This document shows positions 15,101 to 27,100 of a stretch of 64,000 nucleotides of DNA, one piece after another. The stretch spans positions 2,137,748-2,201,747 of the forward strand of contig VUYV01000145.1 in NCBI GenBank assembly GCA_008711295.1, in the 5' to 3' direction. A program made the position numbers and the translations under genes. The notes beneath the pieces were generated by a model. It searched no databases. It was not told the DNA's origin and saw only the letters and a program-made list of their open reading frames with translations. Source of the DNA: Anarhynchus alexandrinus (lineage: Eukaryota > Chordata > Aves > Charadriiformes > Charadriidae). Numbering within the stretch: the first letter of the stretch is position 1; every line of letters starts with the position of its first letter.

Positions 15101-18100
15101 TGTAAGTACCAAGAACTCATTAGCATTGAAAAAAAACTGGTAGCCTGCAAATTTGTTAAGCTGGGCTAATAGGCCTTAATTTATGCATGCTACTTAACAG
15201 CTAGCAAGCTTTTTTCTTATTATTATATTTCAGAAAACTTGAATAACAGCTAATCGGATCATCTTACTCTATGACGTGATACGATAGAGAAAACAGTAGT
15301 TTTCACCACGGCTAGAAGATGGAGTCCTAAGATGATAAATGACTAAATAAAGACATTTTATTTATTAGCTATTTCTGTGTTTAAAGGGAAGCGCAGCAAG
15401 ATAAGTTTGCTTTATTTAATTTTGAATATAGAGTATTTATCTGACCAACCTTGAAGTCTGGAGGCACTCCACCAACATAGAAAACAGCATCTTCAGGTTC
15501 CAAGTTCAGGAGAGAGCCAGGACCAAGAACCTCTCCCTTTTTGATGAATTTTTCTTCAGCTGTGCTGCTAAGACTGGGCACAGTTAAAAACATTTTGCCG
15601 TGTCTTCCAATCCTGTAGAAAGGAATTGTAAGAAAAGAGAGTTTTGTGTTGGCTGGACTTAAAAAAGAACAAGCAAGCCTCCAACTCCAGGAAGGGTTTT
15701 TATTTCCTTACTAGAAGACTGGTACTCTGGGGGAAAAGAAAGAGAGAAACCACAGACACTTTCTCTTTCCCCCTGTGGCCCCTTGGGTCCTGGCTGTCTA
15801 AAAGTAAAGAGAATTTTCATTTATTTCAGCAGGAGTAGAACTAGGCACTGAAGACTCATTTTTCATTAACTGTTTTTGGGGAAATGCTTTACCTCTCAAT
15901 TTTGATGATGCTGAAGTAAGAAGGCCAGGTGCTGACTGGCTTGGCATCCAGAGGTATCTCCACGTCTTGGCCCCCCAGATTATAAATGTACACAAGGTTG
16001 TCATTTTTAATTGCAAGACCAAGGTAATTTTTTGCCTAAAACACCAATGGAGAAAGATGTCAGAGGTACAACATCGAAGGAGATTTAAGGCAGAACATTA
16101 GTAAAGGGTGGTCTTTGATTGCCAAAATGACACCTTTAAATATAACTAATAAACAAAATCTTCATTCTCTAATGGCTTTCTTTCACCAGATAAAACTTTA
16201 TGGAAAAAATCTCTGATATTTTACTTTATATCATTTTGACTGAGGTAAATACAAGGTCATGAGATGTCTTCTGACCGTAAATTGGTCATGTTCAATAGGA
16301 AGCTGTTCATCAGTATTTAGTGTGCAGTGTCATGTGCAGGAAATAGGAACATTTGTCTAAAGCCTAGGTATTATGCTGCAATTAAATATTCTGCCAAGAG
16401 GGGTTTCACTTGATTTATATTCAGTAGACATTCTTTTTTGAAAAGCTTAAAAAGAAAAGCCTGCGTCTCTGCCCTTCCCAAGTAACAGCTTGCCAGGATT
16501 ATACCTGGCTTGTGAGGTGTGATTTTTTTCTTTTAGGAACCACAATTTAAAGAACAATTATTTCACAACACTTATAGGTGAGAGTACATGCCCTTTCTAG
16601 GTGTTTCAAAGTAGCGATGCACAGAGTGCACAAGCCACAGGCAAAGAAACCTCCTTATCTTGTGGGCTTGTGACCTCGGAGATTTGGAATTGACACTGTC
16701 AGCAGCATAAACCTGATGAAAACGTTACCCACAAAAACCAGGCTGGTGACATTAACTGCTTCAGAACACCTCAGTAGTGGCAGTGGAGATAGCAAGTGTG
16801 GCTCGCAGCAGTGACAATCACAGCAGCACGCTGCGTGGGCAGTCTCATTTGCTTCTTAGGGAGAATGCATCATTGTTTGGGGTGAGAAGCTTCAAGGACA
16901 GGGGTCTCATGAACCCTTGCTCTTTGCTTGTCACAAAATCAATGTCAGTCATATAGTAGACACCTCTTATTTTGAAACATGGAGAAACAGCGAGAACAAA
17001 ACCCAAGGGCAAATAAACTTTGAACCTATTTCAATTTTCTTTTATATATATATAAATATATTTATATATTTTTATATATTTCATATATANACTGGGTTCT
17101 TCTCTTACATTTTTGTTTCCGAGGTACAAAATAAATCTGTCTGGAGATGCTGCCAGTTGTGGGTTGTCTTTCGGAAGCTTTATGTACAAGCTCATGGAAG
17201 TGAAAGATTTCAGTTCCTCCACGTTGATCTTTGGATTGACTTCAACAGCTGATTGGCCTCCAAACATCATAGAAACTTGGACCTGCAGTTGCAAGTGTGC
17301 TAAATGAGACACATTATTGCTGCCTGCGGATATTACTTAAGGTAATATGTGCAAGAATACTTAGCCAGCAGCCTTGTTTTCTGCAAGAGCAGAGTTGGCA
17401 CCTATATATTGGCCATGCAAAATTATATGTTTATAACAATCACTTCTGGAAGACACTGTAAAGAAGATGAAGGGAATTAATTTTAAAATTAATTAAAGCT
17501 CCTACTTAACTGTGCTTCAGCATATTCATAAAGTAAATTAAATTTCAGTGGGACATAAATGTGTGCTTAGTTGAATCAGGGCTACATCATTATGTATGGC
17601 ACATAATGGAATTCTTACATAGCTGTAAAACTTCTACCCATAATTTATTTCTTTGCTTTGGGAGTAGTGTGACCAATTTTCTGTTCACGAGTAATCCTGT
17701 TATATTACTGAAGTTACCGTGATATATATGAGATGCTAATAAAATTTTAAAACATGTTCATTTTAGTTCAAGATGCCTTCAACATAACTGAAATAATGTT
17801 TTCAAGTTTAAGCACAATATGCCTGAATGACAAAATACATTTAAAGAACAGTCAAGCACTGTGCACGTACTAACTGATTTTTCCTTTTCTTTTTTGAAGT
17901 AATGCATGTAGAGAGCATATCCCAGCATTGTTAACGTATAATAATGAACTGAATTTTTAATTTCTCTGAATGAATTCAAATATACTGTTTTAATTTTTGA
18001 CCTCGGTGTTCTTGTTACAGAAAAAACCCTCATAATTTATGTATGATAATGAAAGTGTTTTTCTCTATTAAATATCTGTGAGCTAACGATTCTTTTACCC

Positions 18101-21100
18101 TGCAGAAAATTAATTCAAAAGAAAAAAAAAGAAATACTGTAATCTCAGAAAAGTTTGCATTAAATTGCCATAATTACTACTGCTTGTAACTAATTTTGTC
18201 AGATGAGTAATGACCTATTAGTTTTAGCTTTAAATGGTTTTGTTATTGTGTCCATCTTTAACACTGTGCCAATTACTTAATTAAGGTTGCTACTGCAGTA
18301 GCAGTAGTCTACCATGAATACCATGGTAATGTTAATTGCTTGCAAATAGCAACTGTAAAGATTTTAATGACTTCCCTGGTACTTTGTTTATCCAGTTGTT
18401 GGGAAGTGATAATGTCAAGGTTTGGGCTTGTAACATAGCCCAAGAAAGTGGAGCTCCTAGTAAGGTGCATTTGATTATTAGCACTAGTAACCAAAAGTCC
18501 CATCCAAAAGTTTTACCTTGCTTGCTACACTCCTGGTCTGAGCAATTAGCTCTCTGATCCGCTGAATGTTGGAAGAAATATTGTTTGCTGGTGCCTTCTG
18601 TTCTACTCTGCGCAGTTTGTCCCGGAGATGAGGGAAGACTTCTGTAAGTTTCTTCACTGCAGTTAGAAAAGAAGTGACAGCTTGGTTTTTTCCTCTTTGT
18701 GACACTGGTTTTGTACTAGGAAAATTCCTCCTTACCCTCTTAGGTTAACTCACCTATCTCTTTCTGCTTTAAGAACAAGTCCTAACTGTGATGTGTGAGA
18801 GGCAGTGATTTCAGAAAGAACAGTGATTTATTGTAATCTAGTATTGCAAAAATTTTTGGAAAGAAGTTTGCCCAAAGGAGACTACTTTTTCATGGGACTC
18901 CTAGGTTCTACCATGGTGTTGTACTTCTGTAATACTTTCTTCGAAGAGCTTTGCAAATGTTAATCATTTTAACTTTTCATCTTCCTTCAAGGCAAATAAA
19001 TGTTAAACCCAATTTTACAGATATGGCAACTGGAGCAGAAGGATTTTTTGCTAAGCATCTCACTGGATATCTGTGGCTGACCTGGGAACTGCATCTAGGA
19101 GCTCTATGGTTCATGAGCTCTTCAAATTCATTTGAGGGGAGATGAATAGGTTGTTTCCCTCAGCTCTCACACCTGTACTGTCCACTGGTAGAAGGCCTTA
19201 GCTGATGATACGTGTATACCTAAACTGTGCTTGCTACCTGCCCCAGCCCTTGTGAGTGGTAACTTCTTCAGCTTTCCTGCCTACATCTGCCAGGGGTCAT
19301 GAATCAGAGTCCTGGACCTTTGGTCTTTCGCTCCCTTGTCTTCTGGTATATGTGCAAGTAGGATTGTTATCAAAGGGAAATGCAGGTGCTTTGTTGTATT
19401 CAAAGGGAGAGAAGTCCTTTCCCAGAAAGGTAAGCAGACAGAAAAATTACCGAGAAAGAAAAATAACTACCCCTAATTATAATCCAATTTCATCACATCA
19501 GGTTCCAGTGATATGCTGCCCTTTGAAGGATATTTACACATCACATCATTTTTCATCTTTAATTAGATTTAGGTACAACTAGCTGAGTATAATGACATGC
19601 GACTTTAGCCACAAGCTACAGGCATATAAGAAAGATGAAGTATTCATAGTTAATTTTTAATGACATGGATTCACTATAAAGGTTAAGACCAGATTTGTAG
19701 GGTTTGCAGTTATATTTTAGGGGTTGTCAACATGTGTCCACCTGCTCTTGTGTTCTTCCCCTGATATTTTTACTCTTGTCTGAGAAGACAGCAGAAAGAC
19801 AGGTAGAGGAGCTAATCCTCAGATGTACTGAGACTGTATAGAAGGAAAGAAGGAAGAGTAGTCTACAATCATTTTTTTTTGTACTTCCAGTCCTGTGTTG
19901 ACTAAAGACTGAAGCAGCTCTCAGCCTCATTCAGAGCAGCCCAGAGTATGAGAAGATCCCATGGAGTCCTACAAGTCCTGCTTCTCTTTGGATAGAGTGA
20001 AAAGCTATATTTGCCACAGTCCTGCCCTCTCTCTGCTGGGCTCTTTTCACTTGTGCGGACTTTCCAAGCTCAGTGTGGGAGTGGGCCATATAAAGCTTTA
20101 GACTCCACTCATTCCCATTAAGTCGTGAAAGAACTTATCTGCTGGGGGTCAGTAATCAGATATTCTATATAAAGCTTACTGTATGTTAAAATGCCATTAT
20201 TTTAGCAAATCCTTAAAGAACTACAATGAATTCTGGGTAACATTAATTCTACAATGAATTAAAATTTCTACTTAAAAGTTAGCTAGTATAATAATCAACT
20301 TACAGAACGTTTTCTCTGCCGTTTGAAATGAATGTTCCATTGCATTGGAAAAAAGCCCATATTATTCTTAAAGTAAAAAAAATTGCAAGCTCAGAAAATG
20401 ATTTAGAAAATTTCAACCACTTTTTTTTTAAATAATCAGCAACTGAATTGGAATTGTGTCTGATCTGATATCTTGAAAAACTGTCTTTTCATCTGTTTGA
20501 AATTTAGGGTATTAAACTTGAAACAAAACTGTAACATGAAAACACAAAACTAACATCTATTAGTGCTAGTACTCTTATAAAATCTCACTACAAATCTCTT
20601 CCTCTTGTCCTTTATAATGTCATTCTTCAACACAGAAGAATATTGATTTTTGATTTTAGTCTTTGGGGTGATGGTGAGAGTAAAAAGGAAAACTAGTCTT
20701 ACCTGGTGATAAAATAAAAAAAAAAAAATACGAAGGAAACTGTCAAGGAGGAAATACCTTGACTATAACTTTCCAGACACTTTCTGCTTTCCTGTTTTCC
20801 TTCCCAAACTATCCTTCATCCTCTCTGCTGTAGTCCACCGGTGCCCTGCACAATGACGGCATGGAGTGTTCTCGGACAAATTGCTCAGCCAAGACACGCT
20901 CTCACCCTTCCAAAAATCAAGTGCAAGCTTTATTCAAAGGTAATCCAGACATGCCAGTTTAGGAAGGCTTCAGCTACCACGGTAGTGTTACTGGCTGCAG
21001 ATGACTGGGTGTTTTGGTGTTTCAGGCACCTGTCTGAACATTTTTTGTGACTTTATTTTGGGCTTCGATGGACATTCCTCCTGCCACGTCAACCTCTCCT

Positions 21101-24100
21101 AGCAACATACACAGCTGATCTGAGAGCACTCCACCGTGCCCCAGCATGTCTAACATCTGTCTTCCCAGGCTATGAATTGCAGTCACCTCTGACTGGATCC
21201 CTACCCATGCCAGCTTCCTTTGTAGCACTGATCTGTCTCCTCAGCTGATCTTTCTGGCAAAAAAAAAATCATTGTGCCTTAAACCAACCAAACAAAAAAA
21301 TGCCTTCAGTCCAAAAATGCCATGGAAAAGCTGCTTCTACAAATGTGCTAGGGCACACATTGCTGTAGTTTGCATATTAACATTATTTTGTGGTCAGCAG
21401 ACCCTCCAGGCACTCTGATATGATCACAATACTTTCAAGGTGACTCCCTACCTGCAAACGCAATATCACAGTGAAGACATTTTTGCCAGACACATCATAT
21501 AGGAGCTCAGCTGTTCTTTTTACAACTCATGGTGCATGTACCATGCATGCCTTTTTGGGAACATAACCAACTAGCAGAGCTGGGCCATCTTAGGTATATC
21601 CACTCTTATGGAGCCTCTCAAATGCTGCTGGAAATATTTCTTCCAGTATCATAGCTAGTATGAGCAGATATTTTGAATCCTGAATGTCTGCTAACATTTT
21701 GAGCATGAAGAGTCAAATGCAGTTTGTGTTTGTGCTCTATCTACTATGCTGGCACTGGTAAATGTTAAATGTAAATCAAGTGTAAAGGTGAATAAAAACA
21801 AAAACCTTCATCCTTGGATGTATTTGGAAGCTGTCTAGATATGATGCTCAGGAACATGGTTTAGTAGTGGGCCTGGTAGAGTTAGATAACAGTTGGACTT
21901 GATGATTTTAAACGTCTTTTCCAGTCATAACGATTCTATGATTCTGTGATTCTATGTGTAAGCTATAGCAGACTGTTTCTCTTTTTCTGCATACCATTCC
22001 CTCCCTGGATGCCAATCATATCCACATTTACACTAGCTTAAATAGGAGTTGGAGCCCGTAGCCCATGGCCTAAACTGTGCTCTGTAGTGATCAAAAACAT
22101 TTTACAGCAATGCAATGCATCTACTCTTATATAAACTACACCCTTGCGGAGCTCTGTGCAGTGACTAGCAGTGAGCCCACCCATTCCCAGGGGGAGCGGA
22201 TCAGCTCAGTGTTTCCTCTGGATGAAAAGCTCAGGGAAATGTGAGTTGCCTCCAGTTTTGGAGCCAGAAGTTGGGCTATTGCATAGTACTGAATTTCTTC
22301 TTGTGGAGGGAACCACTTTTATACCAGTTCTTGGGAGCACTCACTTAACCAAAAACATTAGCGTGAGGGTTACTCACACTGAGTGTGAGTAATTCCATTA
22401 CTGAATTCTGGAAATAACATGACCCTTGGGATTCCTCGGTCTGGAGGGAAGAGTGTGGCTTTGGGGCACTGGAAGCAGTGTTTGGTTTGGTACTCATAAC
22501 ACCATTTGCAGTAAAATGACAAGTTGCAAAGCCTCTGACAGAAGGAGAAGGGATTTGGGGCAGTAGATCTGAGATTCAGACTTTTTGGAAATAGAGTCAG
22601 TGGAGTTATGGACCTTCTCTGTGACACTTTCAGAAGGCAAAACATCACTGAACAGTGCTGCAGGTGATGGTTCATCTCATCAAACGTATGCAGGAAATTT
22701 CTTGTTCTGGATTTCCAGCTTCCCTAGCCATAAATAACTTGGGATTAATGAGCCTCCTGAGCAGAGCCAGGAATAAATTGAGCAATTAGTGGTGCTTGTC
22801 AGCAATTTTTTATTCCTAATATTTTCATTTCTAGGTTCACTCTTTTCTTTCCTAATTGTTCTTTTCCTTCTTTCACCAGTCACTTCATTTCAGCTTCACT
22901 CTCCCTGCCTCTTTTTGCACTCTTTCCTATCATCTTCGTTTCAATTTTGTAGCCTCCTCAGTTTTTTGTCTTTTTATTTACCTTAAATTTTTCATAACAA
23001 ATCTTTCAGTTTTTACTCTGCTCTTCCTCCTCCCCCTGATAATAAAAGTGGAATTAATGTGATGTTCACAAGCTTTTCCAGCAATCACACTGCTTAAATA
23101 TTATATTTCCTTCCTAATCCTCTTTGCCTCCTTTGTTTAGACTGCAAGCTCATCAAGTCAGGGACCATTTCTCCTCCATGTTTGTACTACTGAGGACAAA
23201 AGGGCCCTGTTTTCAAATGCCTCCCAATTTTAAAAAATATAACTGCCAATCATAATAGCAAGAAGTATTTAAACAAGCTGTCTACCATTCAGTGTGACCT
23301 TGGTACCCTGATAAAAATAACTTAGAAGCCAATAAGACTTCAGCCCTTAAGTGTCTAGGTCATTTTTGGAAATGCCCAAGTATCCAAAATTTTTAAAGTA
23401 TAGTCAAATCTCTAGACAACTGCTAATTTTTTAAACGTTTTCATGGAGGTAAGATGCTAGAATATTATATGCAATGGATATGCAAAGTAAACAATTCATA
23501 CAACATGATGTTGCAATGATTCCCTGACCTTTTAACGCTAAGGAATGGGAAAATTCAGGTCACCATACCTGCATCCCCAGCTGAATGCACAACACTGTCA
23601 TATGCTGCTGAACTGTGCTTGAAGTCTTGCAGGTTTTGGGACCACAACCTTATGTTCTCATCCATGGGGGCTGTAGCCTCCTTTACCGTCATGGTATCAC
23701 TTACGGCCTCTGCAGTCTTCAGTTTAGCTTGCTCCAAACGCTCTCTGGCCTCCACTACAAAATAAATAGGGGATGAGAAGAGATAAACTCTTTCAAAGAT
23801 TCAAGTGAACTATAACCAGTACCTAGAAAGTGGTGAGGCTAAGGGGATTTTGCCTTCTGCAGAATGGAGACCCAACCTTGGGTGGTTGGTTTGCTCTTTT
23901 TTTCCACAGGGAATATTTAAAACTTCCTGGGGCTGGTCTACAGTTATATTAATTCTTAAAATTGAACAAATTCTCATTTCCATTCTAGATTTTTGGAAAT
24001 TTTCAATGTCCTTGGATTTTGATGAGTGCTATATAGCCAAGGAAGTTGGAACAGAGATAAAAAAGTACATTGTTTTTCATCAAGTTTTTAAAAGAAAATG

Positions 24101-27100
24101 CATGTATTTGTTGAATATTTTTCATGAAGGTTATTTTTGAAGGAGAGAAGCCCAAGGCACTGAAGTGGTTTTGTTTTTTCATACCTGACAATTTGGCGTT
24201 TTTATTTTTTTGGAGTTACCAACTACTGTATTTGTAAAACCTGTGGCATTTTGCATACGATAATGTCTTGGCAGTAAAACCCAGCCATTTTTAGGTGAAG
24301 TTAATGGATAAATCTTGACCACGTCAGCTTTGAACACCTTCAGATATACTTGCTGGATGCTCTATGATGTCTCTGTTCTGAAAAACTAAGGTGAGGTTTT
24401 GTCAATCGAGACTGCCGGTAATTACCTCCCAAATATTCTACTTGCCAGGTGTGATGTATATGTCAATTAGTTTTTGACTATCAATACAATGAATCCACAG
24501 ACTTGTAGATTCTCCAAGCCCTGAAAAGATCAAGAGCAACATGGGAGAGGACAATTGTAGTAAGGAGTATCAAGAAGGATGTTAATAATTTCAAGTGGCA
24601 AAACACATAATTTCATTAAGAATGTGTTAAAGCTGGATGTTTGCTCTGTGGGTATTGTAGTTTCAGTCAAATTCCTTTAGGTCTCCGTGGGGCTGAAATC
24701 TTAATACCAACTTTACAGTCTATATGCAAAGATAAAATATGCTCTTAGATGCATGAAGATAAAGCATCATGAACATAAAGTTCCTCTTACAACCTGGCTC
24801 TGCTGATTGCATTTTTGTGATGGCTCTCATCAGTTGGCTTCGCAGAGCATTCATTCTAGCAAGAGTGCCGTTAACATGCCGGCTAGTGTCTGCAATGGTT
24901 AAATCGTTACCTGTGGGGGAGAAAATAAGAGGTATAGTTCAGTGGCATCAAAGTGGCATTTAAAAAGGTAAATTTTATTCTGTGGAGGTATGTTATTAAG
25001 CATGTAATACACCATAGGCAGCATAATATGGCCTCTTATAGTACAGGGCATACTAGCACTCTTGACTTCACATAATCTGAAGGAAAAAGCAACCTTGCAG
25101 CTCCCAGCCATTATTTGCTTCCCACAGGGTGTCTCAGAAGAATCTGGAGCCCTGTATCTCAGTCAGTGCTATCTCTCTTGGCTTTACCAGAACTACTGAG
25201 AATAGCTGCAACAAGAATAAAGGAAAAGTTTTAAGGAACTCAAAAGGTCCTGAAAAAATGAAGAGATCATTTCTGTAATTTTAGAGCTTGCTTTCGTTTT
25301 CAGTGAAAAAAGGCCAAAATCCTTTAACATTTATTATTATCCTTCACTGGTGAAATCTAGCTTTTTGAACGCTTAAACTGTTGTCAATTGATTTCCGTTG
25401 AACGACTTGATTGAGTGTATTTACCTGTGAACAACTCTTTGCGGGATCACATATTTAAACAGTGGTTGTATCTGAAATGGTCCTTTTGTGAATGAAATAA
25501 ACTTTCAGCATCTGGCAGGATGACAGTACATGAACTACTCAAACTGTGCCTGTGGCCATTTCGAGTACTTTGTGTGGTAACTTCAATCAATACACCATTC
25601 TGTTACAGCAGCAGTTCTACCTTAGTGATGTGCTTTTGAAATTTATTTTAACGTACATGCTTATAAACTGACTGGGAAAGTAGAAAGGATGTATATTTAC
25701 TGTCAGCTGCTGTCCGTTGTAACTCCAAGGCTCGGTTGAGCAGTTCTTCGCTTTTACCTTTATGGTAAATGATCTGAGTATCAATTCCAACTGCAGCCTA
25801 CAGGTATGTTCCAAAAAAGAAAGTAAAAATAATGCTTGTCAAATGTTCCCCTTTATTGTGTTTAATTGTGGACAACATATTAATTCATATAAATGCAACT
25901 GCAAAGTCACTGCAGTTTCGTTTGCTTTGTTAACATTTAAGATTGACAGTTGGATTGGAAAAAAAAGGCTGAAAAGCAAAATTTTCTGTAGATCACAATT
26001 AAAGTGTAGAGAAATGTATTTCTTTCCAGACAACTGAATAACGAAGGTGCAGAAAGTACAAAAGTCCTCTTAATTTATCAGCTCCAGTGTGGTCAATGTG
26101 ATACTCATGCTACATGTTAGTTTGACATTGTGACTGTTTATTTCTATTGTCACCTCAGACGGGTGATGAACACTTGCACTGCGTGGGGAGCTGCCTTGCA
26201 GTCCCCAGTAGCATGCTGGAAGCGGAGGGCTGGGCTCAAAATCCCACAGCTCTCTGGGGTTCACGCCCCTAACCAAATCCTCTTGCTATCTCACTAACAA
26301 ATTACTGTTAAGTAGCATGTATACAGGGTGGACACTATATACATACAAAAATACATATAAAATATTGTAGAACAGCAAGGCCAGAGACAAAATGAGCATC
26401 CTCACCCCTGTGCTGAGTGTGTGCGTGGGCTATTTGCCCCATTTTAACTGGACTTTCTATGAGAAACAGTGATGCTTCTGTTAGATGTCTTGACCACCTT
26501 TCCTGCCACACGATGCTGGGTGGAGCAGGAGGACTCAGGCCCTGAATGCCAGCTCAGGTTCCTACAGGGCCAGGGAGTTGTCTGGACTTTCACGGAAATG
26601 CCTCGATTTGAGTGACAACGCAGAACAGCATCACCCTATACTCAGGGACAGAAGAACCTGTTGTGTCTTTTTGAATACCAGGGGACTTCAGGCTGGCAGG
26701 TTTAATTCAGGAAATAGTAGATGAAGCAAAATGTGCTGTGAGAAGTTCAATGCTGACAGCTAAGCTAAATCTTGTTTTTTTTTTTTCTTTATAGTTAGTT
26801 GTCTGAGGTCCCCGAAGCATTGCAAAGTAAAAGCTGATATTATGAAAAATACTTACATCATTGACCCGGTTTGTTGTGTTCAGTGCCAGCAATGCAGCTT
26901 TATTAGCTTCTTTGATATAACCGGCAATGTTTTCATACACATTTGAAGCATTTATTGCCCTTTGTACCAAACCATTTGTATCAACACCGTACAAATTCCT
27001 GTTAAAAAGAGAGTAAAAGGAGGAAGAAACCAAAGTGAATCAAAGTAGTTTCAAAATGAATGATTTTCTTAACATTCTGTGAATTCTGACTACATAATCA

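Noticed and set aside
22800..23040. Long pyrimidine-rich stretch giving hydrophobic open frames on the plus strand
   Set aside because: The Phe/Leu/Ser-rich translation follows from T- and C-rich sequence; no real membrane protein signature is seen.
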